Shown here: positions 14,950-22,948 of the stretch, one piece after another
How positions within the stretch are numbered: the stretch's first letter is position 1
Layout of the letters: every line of letters begins with the position of its first letter
Source: Patescibacteria group bacterium
GTDB lineage: Bacteria; Patescibacteriota; Patescibacteriia; Patescibacteriales; UBA12465
Length of the DNA stretch: 39,287 nucleotides
Assembly (NCBI GenBank): GCA_016938835.1
Contig: JAFGTW010000029.1
Span: 1 to 39,287, forward strand
Direction: 5' to 3'
The notes under the pieces: generated by a model
The model's database searches: none
What the model saw: only the letters and a program-made list of their open reading frames with translations
Told to the model about the DNA's origin: nothing
Position numbers and translations under genes: made by a program

Positions 14950-16032
14950 ATGAAAAATAAAAAGCTTAAAATATTAGTAGCAATGTCAGGCGGAGTCGAT
15001 TCTTCGGTTGTGGCTCAATTATTAAAAAACCAAGGACATGAGGTCACTGGTATTTTTTTGTATTTTTGGAAAGATAATAAAGCACCGCTAAAAGAAGAAA
15101 ACAAGGCTTCTTCAAAGCAGTCATTTTTAGATGCTAAATCGGTAGCTAAAAAAATAGGAGTTCCCCTGCTTACGCTTAATTTTTCTAAGGAATTTAAAAA
15201 AGATGTAGTAGATTATTTTTTAGCAGAGTATGCAGCTGGACGTACGCCTAATCCTTGTGTGGTTTGCAATAAACAAGTTAAATTAGGTTTACTATTAAAA
15301 TATGCTAAGTCTAATGGTTTTAATTTTTTAGCGACTGGACATTATTTAAAACGTGTAGTTAAAGACGGGGAGGTCAAAATATACAAAGCTAAAGATGATA
15401 AGAAAGATCAATCATATTTTTTGTATACATTAGAACAATCTGAATTGAAGCGATTATCTTTTCCTTTGGGTAATTATAATAAGCCGCAGGTACGCGAGAT
15501 TGCCAAGCAATACGATTTAATAACTGCTTCTAAATCTGATAGCCAAGATATCTGTTTTTTGTCTGGACCTCATAACAATTTTTTAAAACGTTATCTTCAT
15601 TTGGTCCCCGGACCAATTAAGCGTCAGGAGGATGATGTAGTTGTTGGAGAACATCAAGGACTAGCTTTATATACGGTCGGACAAAGACGAGGCATTGAAG
15701 TCGGCGGCACTGGCCCTTATTATGTAGCTGATATGGATTATAAGGCGAATATTTTATGGGTAGTGCGGACTTGGAATGATGATTTACTTTATCAGCAAGA
15801 TTTTTCTATTAAAAATGTGTCTTGGTTAACTAAAGAAGTCCCTGTTTTTCCTTATCGCTGCCAAGTAGTTATTCGCTATGGTCATCCAGCGGTTTCCTGT
15901 TTAATTAGTAGGGGCAAGAAAAAAAATGAATTAAATATTCATTTACGCATTAAGACCAGAGCAATTACTCCTGGTCAAAGTGCTGTATTTTATCAAGGGA
16001 GGCGTTTATTAGGTGGTGGAGTGATTGTATAA
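14950..16032 (+). CDS. mnmA: tRNA-specific 2-thiouridylase MnmA
   Basis: 360 residues. ATP-dependent sulphur insertion at position 2 of wobble uridine-34 in tRNA-Lys, -Glu and -Gln. The PP-loop MSGGVDSSV is at residues 12-20. Catalytic cysteines are Cys103 in NPCVVCNKQVKLG and Cys202 in SQDICFLSG, matching Cys102/Cys199 of the E. coli enzyme. Other family blocks are ATGHYLKRV, DQSYFLYTLEQ and LALYTVGQRRGIEVGG. The insert with extra lysines after residue 40 (KDNKAPLKEENKASSKQ) is a small lineage difference. It is the last gene of its operon before the terminator at 16055. Confidence 0.97.
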   Translation: MKNKKLKILVAMSGGVDSSVVAQLLKNQGHEVTGIFLYFWKDNKAPLKEENKASSKQSFLDAKSVAKKIGVPLLTLNFSKEFKKDVVDYFLAEYAAGRTPNPCVVCNKQVKLGLLLKYAKSNGFNFLATGHYLKRVVKDGEVKIYKAKDDKKDQSYFLYTLEQSELKRLSFPLGNYNKPQVREIAKQYDLITASKSDSQDICFLSGPHNNFLKRYLHLVPGPIKRQEDDVVVGEHQGLALYTVGQRRGIEVGGTGPYYVADMDYKANILWVVRTWNDDLLYQQDFSIKNVSWLTKEVPVFPYRCQVVIRYGHPAVSCLISRGKKKNELNIHLRIKTRAITPGQSAVFYQGRRLLGGGVIV

Positions 16033-16054
16033 AAATTTAATTAAAGCTTATTTT

Positions 16055-16078
16055 AAGGAGCAGTGTGCTCCTTTTTTC
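16055..16078 (+). terminator. terminator of the glycosyltransferase-dtd-mnmA operon
   Basis: AAGGAGCA, loop GTG, TGCTCCTT and six T's: a perfect 8-bp stem. Confidence 0.88.
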
Positions 16079-16095
16079 TTTTTCTTTTTGCTCTA

Positions 16096-16104
16096 TGCTA
16101 TAAT
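16096..16104 (+). promoter_or_regulatory. extended -10 promoter of the coiled-coil gene
   Basis: TGCTATAAT (extended -10, consensus TATAAT at 16099-16104) lies 31 bases before the ATG at 16136. The -35 region is T-rich and weak. Confidence 0.55.
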
Positions 16105-16135
16105 GGTGATTATTTAAAATTAAGAAATATATCTT

Positions 16136-16489
16136 ATGTCTCAACTCAATCAAGTTTTTGCCCGTCTACAGGAGCAACAAAAAGCCCAACGTGAATTAAA
16201 AAAAATGTATCGGGATGCTTTAGCAGTTAATGGCGCCTATCATGAAATTGTAGAAGAATTGGATGCTTTAAAAATTAAAAAGAAACAAATTGAAGCTTCG
16301 GTTAAAGCAGATTTAAAAGAGGAGTTTGATAAACTTGAAGGCTTGAAATTAAATATTGCTGGTGATAAGCAGATGCTTAGCGATATTGCTTTAACTCACT
16401 TAAGTAAAGGTGAACCGGTTAAAGTAACTGATGAACATCAGGTTGAGTATGAACCAGTCTTTAATGTCAGATTTCAGAAGATAAGATAA
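16136..16489 (+). CDS. coiled-coil cytosolic protein, unrecognised
   Basis: 117 residues, with a long amphipathic helical region at about residues 1-85 (RLQEQQKAQRELKKMYRDALA, EELDALKIKKKQIEASVKADLKEEFDKLEG) and a short C-terminal beta part (YEPVFNVRFQKI). It has no signal peptide, membrane segment or cysteine. It has its own extended -10 promoter. The shape resembles small prefoldin- or helix-hairpin scaffolds, but no family is recognised. The following 120 bases hold the operator of the Phd-RelE fusion gene. Confidence 0.6.
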   Translation: MSQLNQVFARLQEQQKAQRELKKMYRDALAVNGAYHEIVEELDALKIKKKQIEASVKADLKEEFDKLEGLKLNIAGDKQMLSDIALTHLSKGEPVKVTDEHQVEYEPVFNVRFQKIR

Positions 16490-16549
16490 ATAGTAGTATG
16501 TGTGAATGAAGTGAGTTATATGTTTTATAAGATAAGATAGTATCAGTTT

Positions 16550-16592
16550 TTGACTTTAAGGTTATCTTTAGTATAACTAAAGATAACCTTAA
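16550..16592 (+). promoter_or_regulatory. promoter with 17-bp inverted-repeat operator for the Phd-RelE fusion gene
   Basis: TTGACT (16550-16555), 16 bases, TATAAC (16572-16577). A perfect inverted repeat with 17-bp arms (16556-16572 and 16576-16592, half-site TTAAGGTTATCTTTAGT) and a 3-base centre begins right after the -35 and covers the spacer and -10. This arrangement matches autoregulated antitoxin operators and repeats the layout at 861-891. Confidence 0.8.
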
Positions 16593-16609
16593 TTAATTAA
16601 AATACAAAT

Positions 16610-16945
16610 ATGGAAAATATCATTGCTTTAAAAGACTTACGTTTAAATATAGATAAATATGTTCAAGGGGTAAAGTCTAGACAATCTTTTGTTGTTGTTA
16701 AACAAAGCAAGCCAATCTTTCGCATCTCACCTTTAGAGGATGATGGGCGCTGGGAAGAGGTCACTGATTTCACAAAATTAAAAAAAGGAGATTTGACTCG
16801 TTTGGATATAAAAAGATTAAAGGGGCAATCTGGTATTTTTCGTGTGAGCAAGGGGAAGTTCAGAATAATATATTGCCTGTCTAATTCCAAAATTAAAATT
16901 CTTAGTTTAGAGAGACGTAGTGATAATACATACAATTTAAAATAG
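16610..16945 (+). CDS. Phd/YefM antitoxin fused in frame to the C-terminal part of a RelE toxin
   Basis: 111 residues. Residues 1-57 are a Phd/YefM-type antitoxin: IALKDLRLNIDKYVQGVKSR, QSFVVVKQSKPIFRISPLED, then the segment GRWEEVTDFTKLK that ends the DNA-binding part in such antitoxins. Residues ~60-111 are the back half of a RelE-superfamily toxin: LDIKRLKGQSGIFRV, KGKFRIIYCLS, IKILSLERRSDNTYNL. The usual antitoxin C-terminal helix that blocks the toxin and about 35-40 N-terminal toxin residues (strand 1, helices 1-2) are missing, as expected from an in-frame deletion joining two adjacent genes. The promoter operator is intact. An AAGGAG at 16785-16790 sits at the junction, 11 bases before a TTG codon. 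It may be a decayed pair, or a domesticated autorepressor. Confidence 0.8.
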   Translation: MENIIALKDLRLNIDKYVQGVKSRQSFVVVKQSKPIFRISPLEDDGRWEEVTDFTKLKKGDLTRLDIKRLKGQSGIFRVSKGKFRIIYCLSNSKIKILSLERRSDNTYNLK

Positions 16946-16972
16946 ATTTCAGGTGATTCGCTCTCTTGCAAT

Positions 16973-17000
16973 AAAAAAGACTCTTTACAGAGTCTTTTTA
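16973..17000. terminator. bidirectional terminator between the fusion gene and tRNA-Leu
   Basis: AAAAAGACTCT, loop TTAC, AGAGTCTTTTT: a perfect 11-bp stem with A- and T-tracts, usable by the plus-strand gene ending at 16945 and the minus-strand tRNA ending at 17003. Confidence 0.85.
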
Positions 17001-17002
17001 TG

Positions 17003-17086
17003 TGCCGCGAGAGGGAATCGAACCCTCACAGAGTTTCCTCTACACGAGTTTGAGTCGTGCGCGTCTACCAGTTCCGCCATCGCGGC
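17003..17086 (-). tRNA. tRNA-Leu (anticodon CAA)
   Basis: On the minus strand the acceptor GCCGCGA pairs with TCGCGGC. The anticodon arm is CACGA-CTCAAAC-TCGTG giving anticodon CAA (codon UUG). A long class II variable arm with AGAGGAAACTCT, and a T arm GAGGG-TTCGATT-CCCTC follow. The discriminator is A73. The next bases are CAT, so CCA is not encoded and must be added by a nucleotidyltransferase. It reads codon UUG, which fits this AT-rich genome. Confidence 0.95.
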
Positions 17087-17125
17087 CTATTTGTAATTAA
17101 AGTGTGTATAAGTAATTACGAACAA

Positions 17126-17154
17126 AGTATAATAAATATAGATTTTATTGTCAA
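17126..17154 (-). promoter_or_regulatory. promoter of tRNA-Leu
   Basis: On the minus strand TTGACA (17154-17149), 17 bases, TATACT (17131-17126): near-consensus and about 40 bases upstream of the tRNA. Its -35 shares five bases with the parA -35. Confidence 0.75.
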
Positions 17155-17176
17155 AGCCTTGTTTATAAGTTATAAT
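17148..17176 (+). promoter_or_regulatory. promoter of parAB
   Basis: TTGTCA (17148-17153), 17 bases, TATAAT (17171-17176). The ATG of parA is at 17233, giving a leader of about 50 AT-rich bases without a Shine-Dalgarno. Confidence 0.75.
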
Positions 17177-17232
17177 AAATTTATTAAAGCTGAAAATTTG
17201 AGAATATTTTTTTCATTTTTTAATATTTTCCT

Positions 17233-18033
17233 ATGGGTAAAATAATTGCCGTAGTTAATCAAAAGGGTGGCGTAGGCAAAACCACCACCACCGTTAATTT
17301 AGGAGCTTATTTGGCGGAAGCTGGTAAGTCTGTTTTGTTAATTGATTTAGATCCTCAGGCAAATGCTACGTCTGGATTAGGAATTGAGCATCAAAAATTA
17401 GAGGCCGGTATTTATGAGGCTTTATTAGGAGAGAAAAGTTTATCAAGTGTAATAATTAAAACTTCACAAAAAAAATATAGTGTTGCTCCAGCGACCGTAG
17501 CTTTAGCTGGTGCTGGGATTGAAATGGTGTCTTTGGAAAATCGTGAATTTCGTCTCGCTCTACTTATTGAAGAAGTTATTAATGATTATGATTTTGTGAT
17601 TATTGATGGACCACCTTCATTAGGATTATTAACAGTTAATAGTTTAGTGGCTGCGGATGCCGTTCTCATCCCCATTCAAAGTGAATATTATGCCTTGGAA
17701 GGCTTAAGTCAATTGCTTGATACAATTAAATTGGTTCAAGATAATTTGAAGCCGAATCTAGAGATTATGGGGGCGGTAGTAACGATGTTTGATCGTCGCA
17801 ATAAATTATCCGGAGCCGTTTTAGATGAGTTAAAGCAATATTTTCCTGGAAAAGTTTTTAATTCTATTATTCCACGTAGTGTAAAATTAGCTGAAGCTCC
17901 TAGTCATGGTCTTAGTATTTTAAATTACGACCCTAGATCAAAAGGAGCAAAGGCCTACGAAAGTCTGGCTAAGGAAGTTATAGCTTTAAGTAAAGAAGCG
18001 GTGCCGGCGACTCAAATTAGTAATCAAGAATAA
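17233..18033 (+). CDS. parA: chromosome-partitioning ATPase ParA (Soj)
   Basis: 266 residues, the usual chromosomal ParA/Soj length without an N-terminal helix-turn-helix. Deviant Walker A is KGGVGKTTTTVNLG at residues 11-24 with signature lysine Lys11; Walker A' is VLLIDLDPQANATSGLG, and Walker B is YDFVIIDGPPSLGLLTVN. It binds DNA as an ATP dimer and moves ParB-bound origins apart. It is followed 20 bases later by parB, and the two share one promoter and one terminator. A frame open upstream on this strand runs through the tRNA antisense and is not coding. Confidence 0.97.
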   Translation: MGKIIAVVNQKGGVGKTTTTVNLGAYLAEAGKSVLLIDLDPQANATSGLGIEHQKLEAGIYEALLGEKSLSSVIIKTSQKKYSVAPATVALAGAGIEMVSLENREFRLALLIEEVINDYDFVIIDGPPSLGLLTVNSLVAADAVLIPIQSEYYALEGLSQLLDTIKLVQDNLKPNLEIMGAVVTMFDRRNKLSGAVLDELKQYFPGKVFNSIIPRSVKLAEAPSHGLSILNYDPRSKGAKAYESLAKEVIALSKEAVPATQISNQE

Positions 18034-18053
18034 TTTTTAATAATAAATAATAT

Positions 18054-18938
18054 ATGTCACAAGCTTTAGGTCGCGGTTTAGGCTCCTTGATTCCTAAGAA
18101 AACTCCAGAAAAAAATAGTAATCAAGAAAATGAAGTAAGTAAAATGATCGCGCCAGATTTAACTGATGCTGATAGGGTTTTTTATATTAATCCTGAAGAA
18201 ATTAGTATAAATCCATATCAGCCTCGCCATAATTTTAGTGAAGTAGCTTTACGTGAGTTAATGGATTCAATTAAAGAGCACGGACTACTTCAGCCTTTAG
18301 TTGTAACACGTAAGGGTGATAATTATGAATTAATTGCCGGTGAAAGGCGTTGGCGCAGTGTTAAAGCCTTGGGTCTAAAGACGGTGCCAGTCTTAATTAG
18401 AGCGGCTAGTGAACAAAAGAAATTAGAGTTAGCTTTAATTGAAAATGTGCAAAGGCAGGACCTTGATCCAGTTGAAACTGCTCGCGCCTATCGTCGTTTA
18501 ATGGATGAATTTAATTTAACTCAAGAAGATACAGCCAAGAAAATGGGTAAAGCTCGTTCTAGTGTGGCTAATATTTTACGTTTGTTAGATTTACCTTTAG
18601 AGATACAAGAGGCCTTGTCTGGTGGGCGTATTAGCGAGGCTCATGCCAAGTATTTACTTGGCATTGCTAATCCAGTGCAGCAATCCATTTTGTTTAAAAA
18701 AATAATCAATCAGAATTTAACAGTTGCACAGACAAATGAGGAAACTAAGCGCCTGGGTGGCACTAAATTAGCTCGAGTTACTGTTAATTATGCTGATCAA
18801 GACAAGGAAAAGATTTTGCGTTCATTTTTTGGCACTAAGGCCAAGATTGTGCGTCGGGGCAGGGGTGGTAAAGTTGTGCTTGATTTTTATAGTGATGAGG
18901 AATTAGGTAATATCATGGATAAAATTAGCGAGGAATAA
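18054..18938 (+). CDS. parB: chromosome-partitioning protein ParB (Spo0J/Noc family)
   Basis: 294 residues. N-terminal ParA-contact segment (MSQALGRGLGSLIPKK, positive RGLGSL motif). The CTPase/nuclease-like ParB domain shows INPYQPRHNF, LQPLVVTRKGDNYELIAGERRWRSVKALG and the ENVQRQDL(D)PVETARAYRRLM box. The helix-turn-helix is LTQEDTAKKMGKARSSVANILRLLDLP, and a C-terminal dimer domain with LARVTVNY and VRRGRGGKVVLDFYS. It spreads from parS as a CTP clamp. No perfect parS is seen in the window; the best match is partial at 30056-30071 (10 of 16). dnaA, gidA or gidB are not in the window, so an origin nearby is not shown. Confidence 0.96.
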   Translation: MSQALGRGLGSLIPKKTPEKNSNQENEVSKMIAPDLTDADRVFYINPEEISINPYQPRHNFSEVALRELMDSIKEHGLLQPLVVTRKGDNYELIAGERRWRSVKALGLKTVPVLIRAASEQKKLELALIENVQRQDLDPVETARAYRRLMDEFNLTQEDTAKKMGKARSSVANILRLLDLPLEIQEALSGGRISEAHAKYLLGIANPVQQSILFKKIINQNLTVAQTNEETKRLGGTKLARVTVNYADQDKEKILRSFFGTKAKIVRRGRGGKVVLDFYSDEELGNIMDKISEE

Positions 18939-18956
18939 AAAATATCATTATATAAA

Positions 18957-18988
18957 TAGAAAAAGGAGCTTATAATAGCTCTTTTTTA
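18957..18988 (+). terminator. terminator of parAB
   Basis: AAAAAGGAGCT, loop TATAAT, AGCTCTTTTTT: about 11 bp of stem with one G-T pair and a T-run. Confidence 0.82.
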
Positions 18989-19022
18989 TTATTTTGAGCA
19001 AGATTTAGCCTCTTTGGCAAGA

Positions 19023-19051
19023 TTGCAGTATAAGATTAAAATTGTTATAGT
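19023..19051 (+). promoter_or_regulatory. promoter of dnaE
   Basis: TTGCAG (19023-19028), 17 bases, TATAGT (19046-19051) with TG one base upstream (extended -10). The ATG is at 19089, so the leader is about 30 bases. Confidence 0.6.
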
Positions 19052-19088
19052 TTAAAGATAAAAATAGCCTTAATATTTTCTAATTTTC

Positions 19089-22000
19089 ATGTTTGTCCAC
19101 CTCCATAATCACACTCATTACTCCTTACTTGACGGTCTCACTAAGATCGATGAGTTAGTGGCGCGCGTCAAAGAAGAAGGTATGCCGGCCGTGGCAATTA
19201 CCGACCATGGTGTTTTATATGGCGCCATTGAGTTTTATCAGAAATGTAAAAAGGCGGGTATCAAACCAATTATCGGGGTAGAAGCTTATTTGGCTCCAGC
19301 TTCAAGGCATGATAAAAGTACTCGTGCTGATGGACGTAGTTATCACTTAGTTTTGTTGGCTAAAAATGAGCAAGGGTATAAAAACCTAATTCAATTAGTT
19401 TCCAAGGCTCACTTGGAAGGTTTCTACTATAAGCCAAGAATTGACTGGGAATTGTTAACTAAACACCATGAAGGTCTTATCGCTATGAGCGCTTGTCTGG
19501 GTGGAGAAATTTCGCAGCATATTTTAGCTGGTGATTTAAAAAAGGCGCGAGAACGTATTTTAGAGTATAGTGAGTTATTTGGTCCAGATAATTATTATTT
19601 AGAATTAATGGATCATCCTGAGCTTGAAGGACAAACAAGAGTCAATGAACAATTAATTGCTTTTTCTAAAGAGTTAAACGTACCACTGGTCGCTACTAAT
19701 GATTCTCATTATTTAAATAAAGACGATGACGAGGCTCAGGATATTTTGCTTTGTTTGCAGAATAAGAAAAAAATTGATGATACTGATCGCATGCGCATGA
19801 TTGGTAAGGGCAATTATTCTTTTCGTTCGGCATCCGACATGAAAAAGGCTTTTGCTCATGTGCCTGAAGCAATTAGTAATACCTTAAAAATTGCTGAAAT
19901 GTGTAATGTTGACATTCCACTTGGTGAGATTCAGCTTCCAGAGTTTAATGTGCCTGAAGGTTTTGATGGTAATTCTTATTTACGCTATTTATGCGAAAAA
20001 GGAATGGAAAAGAAGTATACGATTTTCAAAAAAGATGACAGCTATATTTTAGAAAATAAAAATCATGAGATTGTTAAAATTTTAGGTCAAGATAAGATTA
20101 TTGAACGTCTTGATTATGAATTGGGAGTTATTGCTAAGATGGGTTGGCCGGCTTACTTTTTAATTGTGGCTGATTTTGTTAATTGGGCCAAGGATAATAA
20201 AATTGTGGTTGGTCCTGGTCGTGGTAGTGCCGCTGGTTCTTTAGTTTGTTATTTAACTGGCATTACTAATCTTGATCCTCTGCAGTACGACCTTCTCTTT
20301 GAGCGCTTTTTAAATCCTGATCGTATTTCCATGCCTGATATTGATATGGATTTTGCTGATATTCGTCGGGGCGACGTGCTTGATTATGTGGCTAATAAAT
20401 ATGGACAAGATCATGTTTCTCAGATTATTACTTTTGGAACAATGGCGGCTCGTGCAGCCGTGCGTGACGTTGGTCGTGTTTTAGGGGCTCCTTATGAATA
20501 TTGTGATAAGATTTCTAAAAGTATTCCTATGTTCACCACTCTTACTAAAGCCTTGGCTGAAGTTCCAGAAGTGAAGGAAATGTATCAAACAGAACCGGAA
20601 GCCAAGAGAATTTTAGATTTTGCTAAGCGCTTAGAAGGAGTGGCTCGTCATAGCTCAACTCATGCCTGTGGCGTTTTAATTACGCCGAAACCTTTAACCG
20701 AATATGTACCAATACAATACGCTTCTTCAGCGGATAAGAGCGTTATTTCTCAATATTCTTTACATCCAGTTGAAGACTTAGGTTTATTAAAGATGGACTT
20801 TTTAGGTTTGAAGAACTTAACCATTATTGAGTCAGCCTTGAAGATTATTAAAAAAACAAGAGGCTTGGAATTAAATATTGATGACTTACCGCTTGATGAT
20901 AAGCCTACTTTTGAATTATTTAAAAAAGGAGAAACTACGGGCGTTTTTCAGTTTGAATCTTCAGGCATGAAAAGATATTTGCGCGAATTAAAGCCGACCG
21001 AGTTTGAAGATATTATTGCGATGGTAGCTTTGTATCGTCCGGGACCAATGGAGTGGATACCTGATTATATTGCCGGAAAGCACAAAGAAAAGAAAGTTGA
21101 ATATTTACATGAGAAATTAGAGCCGATTTTGGCGCGTACTTATGGCGTAGCAATTTATCAAGAACAAGTAATGCAAATTGCTCGGGCTTTAGCTGGCTTT
21201 ACTCCTGGCGAAGCCGATGTTCTGCGAAAAGCCATGGGTAAGAAAATAGCCTCCTTACTAGTTGAACAGAAAGAGAAATTTATTGATGGCTGTGTTAAAA
21301 ACGGCATCTTTAAGGAGTTAGCTGAAAAAGTGTATTCCTTTATTGAACCTTTTGCTGGTTATGGTTTTAATCGTAGTCATGCCGCCTGTTATGCGATGAT
21401 TGGTTATCAAACGGCTTATTTGAAGGCTCATTGGCCAGTTGAATTTATGGCTGCCTTATTAACTTCTGACCAACATGATAGTGATCGTGTGGCTATTGAG
21501 ATAGAAGAGTGTCGGAGTATGGGCTTAAAGGTAATGGCGCCTGATATTAACGAATCGTTTGCTTCCTTTACTGTTGTTACTGCTGGCACAAAGGAAAATA
21601 GAGTTGCAGGTGAAGATGAAGCGGTTAATACTATTCGCTTTGGTTTAAATGCTATCAAAAATGTAGGCGAGCATATTATTGAAGTTATTATTGATGACCG
21701 TAAACAGAATGGACCTTTTAAAGATGTCTTTGATTTATTGGAAAGAATTAATGATCGTGATTTAAATAAAAAATCTTTAGAAAGTTTAATTAAGAGTGGT
21801 GCTCTCAGTAGTTTTGGTGAGCAGGGAATGCTTTTAGCTAATTTAGAGAAGTTTTTAATTTTTAATAAAGATCAGTCGGCTCAATTAGAGAGTCGTCAAA
21901 GTAGTTTGTTTTCTTCTTCGCCTGAATTTGATCACTTGGCGCGACCACAGTTAGTAGAATCAGAGCTGGTTGATCCAATGTTGAAATTGTCTTGGGAAAA

Positions 22001-22757
22001 AGATTTACTTGGTCTTTATATTAGTGATAATCCTTTATCTATGTTTGTACCTTTCTTGGGGAACTTCAGTATTCCTTTGATAAGGTTAAAAAATCATCGT
22101 GGTGATGAAAGCGTGGTAGCGGCTGGAGTAATTACCTCGCTCAAGAAAATTATTACCAGAAAAGGCGAGTCAATGCTATTTGTAAAAATTGAGGATAAGA
22201 ATGCCAGTGTTGAGTTATTAATATTTCCTAGCCTACTTAAAACTACAGCTGATATTTGGCAGGATGGCTCTATTGTTATTGTCCGCGGTAAACTCTCAGA
22301 AAAAGATAGCGATATAAAAATATTGGTTGATCAAGTGGGGCCATTGTGGCCAGAAAAAGCCCAGGAATCAATTGATAATTTTAAGCGTCAGATTTTAAAT
22401 AATAAGCCAAATAATCGTTGGCGCAAATCATATACAGATAACGGAGCAGTTAAGGCTAATGCGGTGATCACAAAGACTGAGCCAGAAAAACAAACCGCTA
22501 AACCAGCAGTTGATATTGAACCAAGTCTACGCATTGCTTTTAAACAAGCACCAACAAACGAAGAGCAGGGCGTTTTAAAAGAAACTTTAAATAGTTATTT
22601 GGGCAATAATTCAGTTTATTTACGTGTGCCGAACGGTAAACAAGATAATGTGATTAAAATTGCTGTACTCGTGGACAATTGTAGTGATTTACGTGAAAAA
22701 CTGCGTCAAGTTTTAAATGGATCAGTGCAAGTAGTTGAGCCGGGGGAAGATGTTTAA
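19089..22757 (+). CDS. dnaE: DNA polymerase III subunit alpha
   Basis: 1222 residues, replicative polymerase of the DnaE type. The N-terminal PHP domain retains metal ligands (HLHNHTHYSLLDG, ITDHG, IIGVEAYL) that E. coli DnaE has lost, so it may proofread by itself. The polymerase core shows GPGRGSAAGSLVCYLTGIT, the catalytic PDIDMDF with Asp417/Asp419/Asp421 and the third acid Asp570 in LKMDFLGLKNL. The fingers/tandem HhH region includes YGFNRSHAACYA. An OB-fold domain follows (~1000-1080, VVAAGVITSLKKIITRKGESMLFVKIED). The C-terminus is an extra alpha/beta segment (~1140-1220), smaller than a full tau-binding domain. The gene has its own promoter and terminator. Confidence 0.97.
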   Translation: MFVHLHNHTHYSLLDGLTKIDELVARVKEEGMPAVAITDHGVLYGAIEFYQKCKKAGIKPIIGVEAYLAPASRHDKSTRADGRSYHLVLLAKNEQGYKNLIQLVSKAHLEGFYYKPRIDWELLTKHHEGLIAMSACLGGEISQHILAGDLKKARERILEYSELFGPDNYYLELMDHPELEGQTRVNEQLIAFSKELNVPLVATNDSHYLNKDDDEAQDILLCLQNKKKIDDTDRMRMIGKGNYSFRSASDMKKAFAHVPEAISNTLKIAEMCNVDIPLGEIQLPEFNVPEGFDGNSYLRYLCEKGMEKKYTIFKKDDSYILENKNHEIVKILGQDKIIERLDYELGVIAKMGWPAYFLIVADFVNWAKDNKIVVGPGRGSAAGSLVCYLTGITNLDPLQYDLLFERFLNPDRISMPDIDMDFADIRRGDVLDYVANKYGQDHVSQIITFGTMAARAAVRDVGRVLGAPYEYCDKISKSIPMFTTLTKALAEVPEVKEMYQTEPEAKRILDFAKRLEGVARHSSTHACGVLITPKPLTEYVPIQYASSADKSVISQYSLHPVEDLGLLKMDFLGLKNLTIIESALKIIKKTRGLELNIDDLPLDDKPTFELFKKGETTGVFQFESSGMKRYLRELKPTEFEDIIAMVALYRPGPMEWIPDYIAGKHKEKKVEYLHEKLEPILARTYGVAIYQEQVMQIARALAGFTPGEADVLRKAMGKKIASLLVEQKEKFIDGCVKNGIFKELAEKVYSFIEPFAGYGFNRSHAACYAMIGYQTAYLKAHWPVEFMAALLTSDQHDSDRVAIEIEECRSMGLKVMAPDINESFASFTVVTAGTKENRVAGEDEAVNTIRFGLNAIKNVGEHIIEVIIDDRKQNGPFKDVFDLLERINDRDLNKKSLESLIKSGALSSFGEQGMLLANLEKFLIFNKDQSAQLESRQSSLFSSSPEFDHLARPQLVESELVDPMLKLSWEKDLLGLYISDNPLSMFVPFLGNFSIPLIRLKNHRGDESVVAAGVITSLKKIITRKGESMLFVKIEDKNASVELLIFPSLLKTTADIWQDGSIVIVRGKLSEKDSDIKILVDQVGPLWPEKAQESIDNFKRQILNNKPNNRWRKSYTDNGAVKANAVITKTEPEKQTAKPAVDIEPSLRIAFKQAPTNEEQGVLKETLNSYLGNNSVYLRVPNGKQDNVIKIAVLVDNCSDLREKLRQVLNGSVQVVEPGEDV

Positions 22758-22792
22758 TCTTGGCATAGCTAGTTATTCTTTTGATAAAAAAT

Positions 22793-22824
22793 AACCCTGA
22801 ATTTAAGAATCTTCAGGGTTTTTA
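22793..22824 (+). terminator. terminator of dnaE
   Basis: AACCCTGAA, 10-base loop, TTCAGGGTT and a T-run: a 9-bp stem 36 bases after the stop. Between it and 22910 nothing beyond AT-rich sequence is seen. Confidence 0.85.
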
Positions 22825-22910
22825 ATTTGCAAAATAATAATATAGAATAAAAAAATAATATTAAATAATTTATTGAGATTTTAATTTATAGGATTACTGA
22901 TGCAAATTAA

Positions 22911-22939
22911 TTGTGAGCTTGTTAAAAATTTGTTATAAT
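22911..22939 (+). promoter_or_regulatory. promoter of the membrane-anchored protein gene at 23017
   Basis: TTGTGA (22911-22916), 17 bases, TATAAT (22934-22939) preceded by TGT (extended -10). Transcription would start at about 22946, giving a 70-base leader. Confidence 0.7.
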
Positions 22940-22948
22940 GAAAAAGTT

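Noticed and set aside
17057-17245. Frame upstream of parA on the plus strand
   Set aside because: It runs through the antisense of tRNA-Leu and the promoter region; the product has no recognisable feature.
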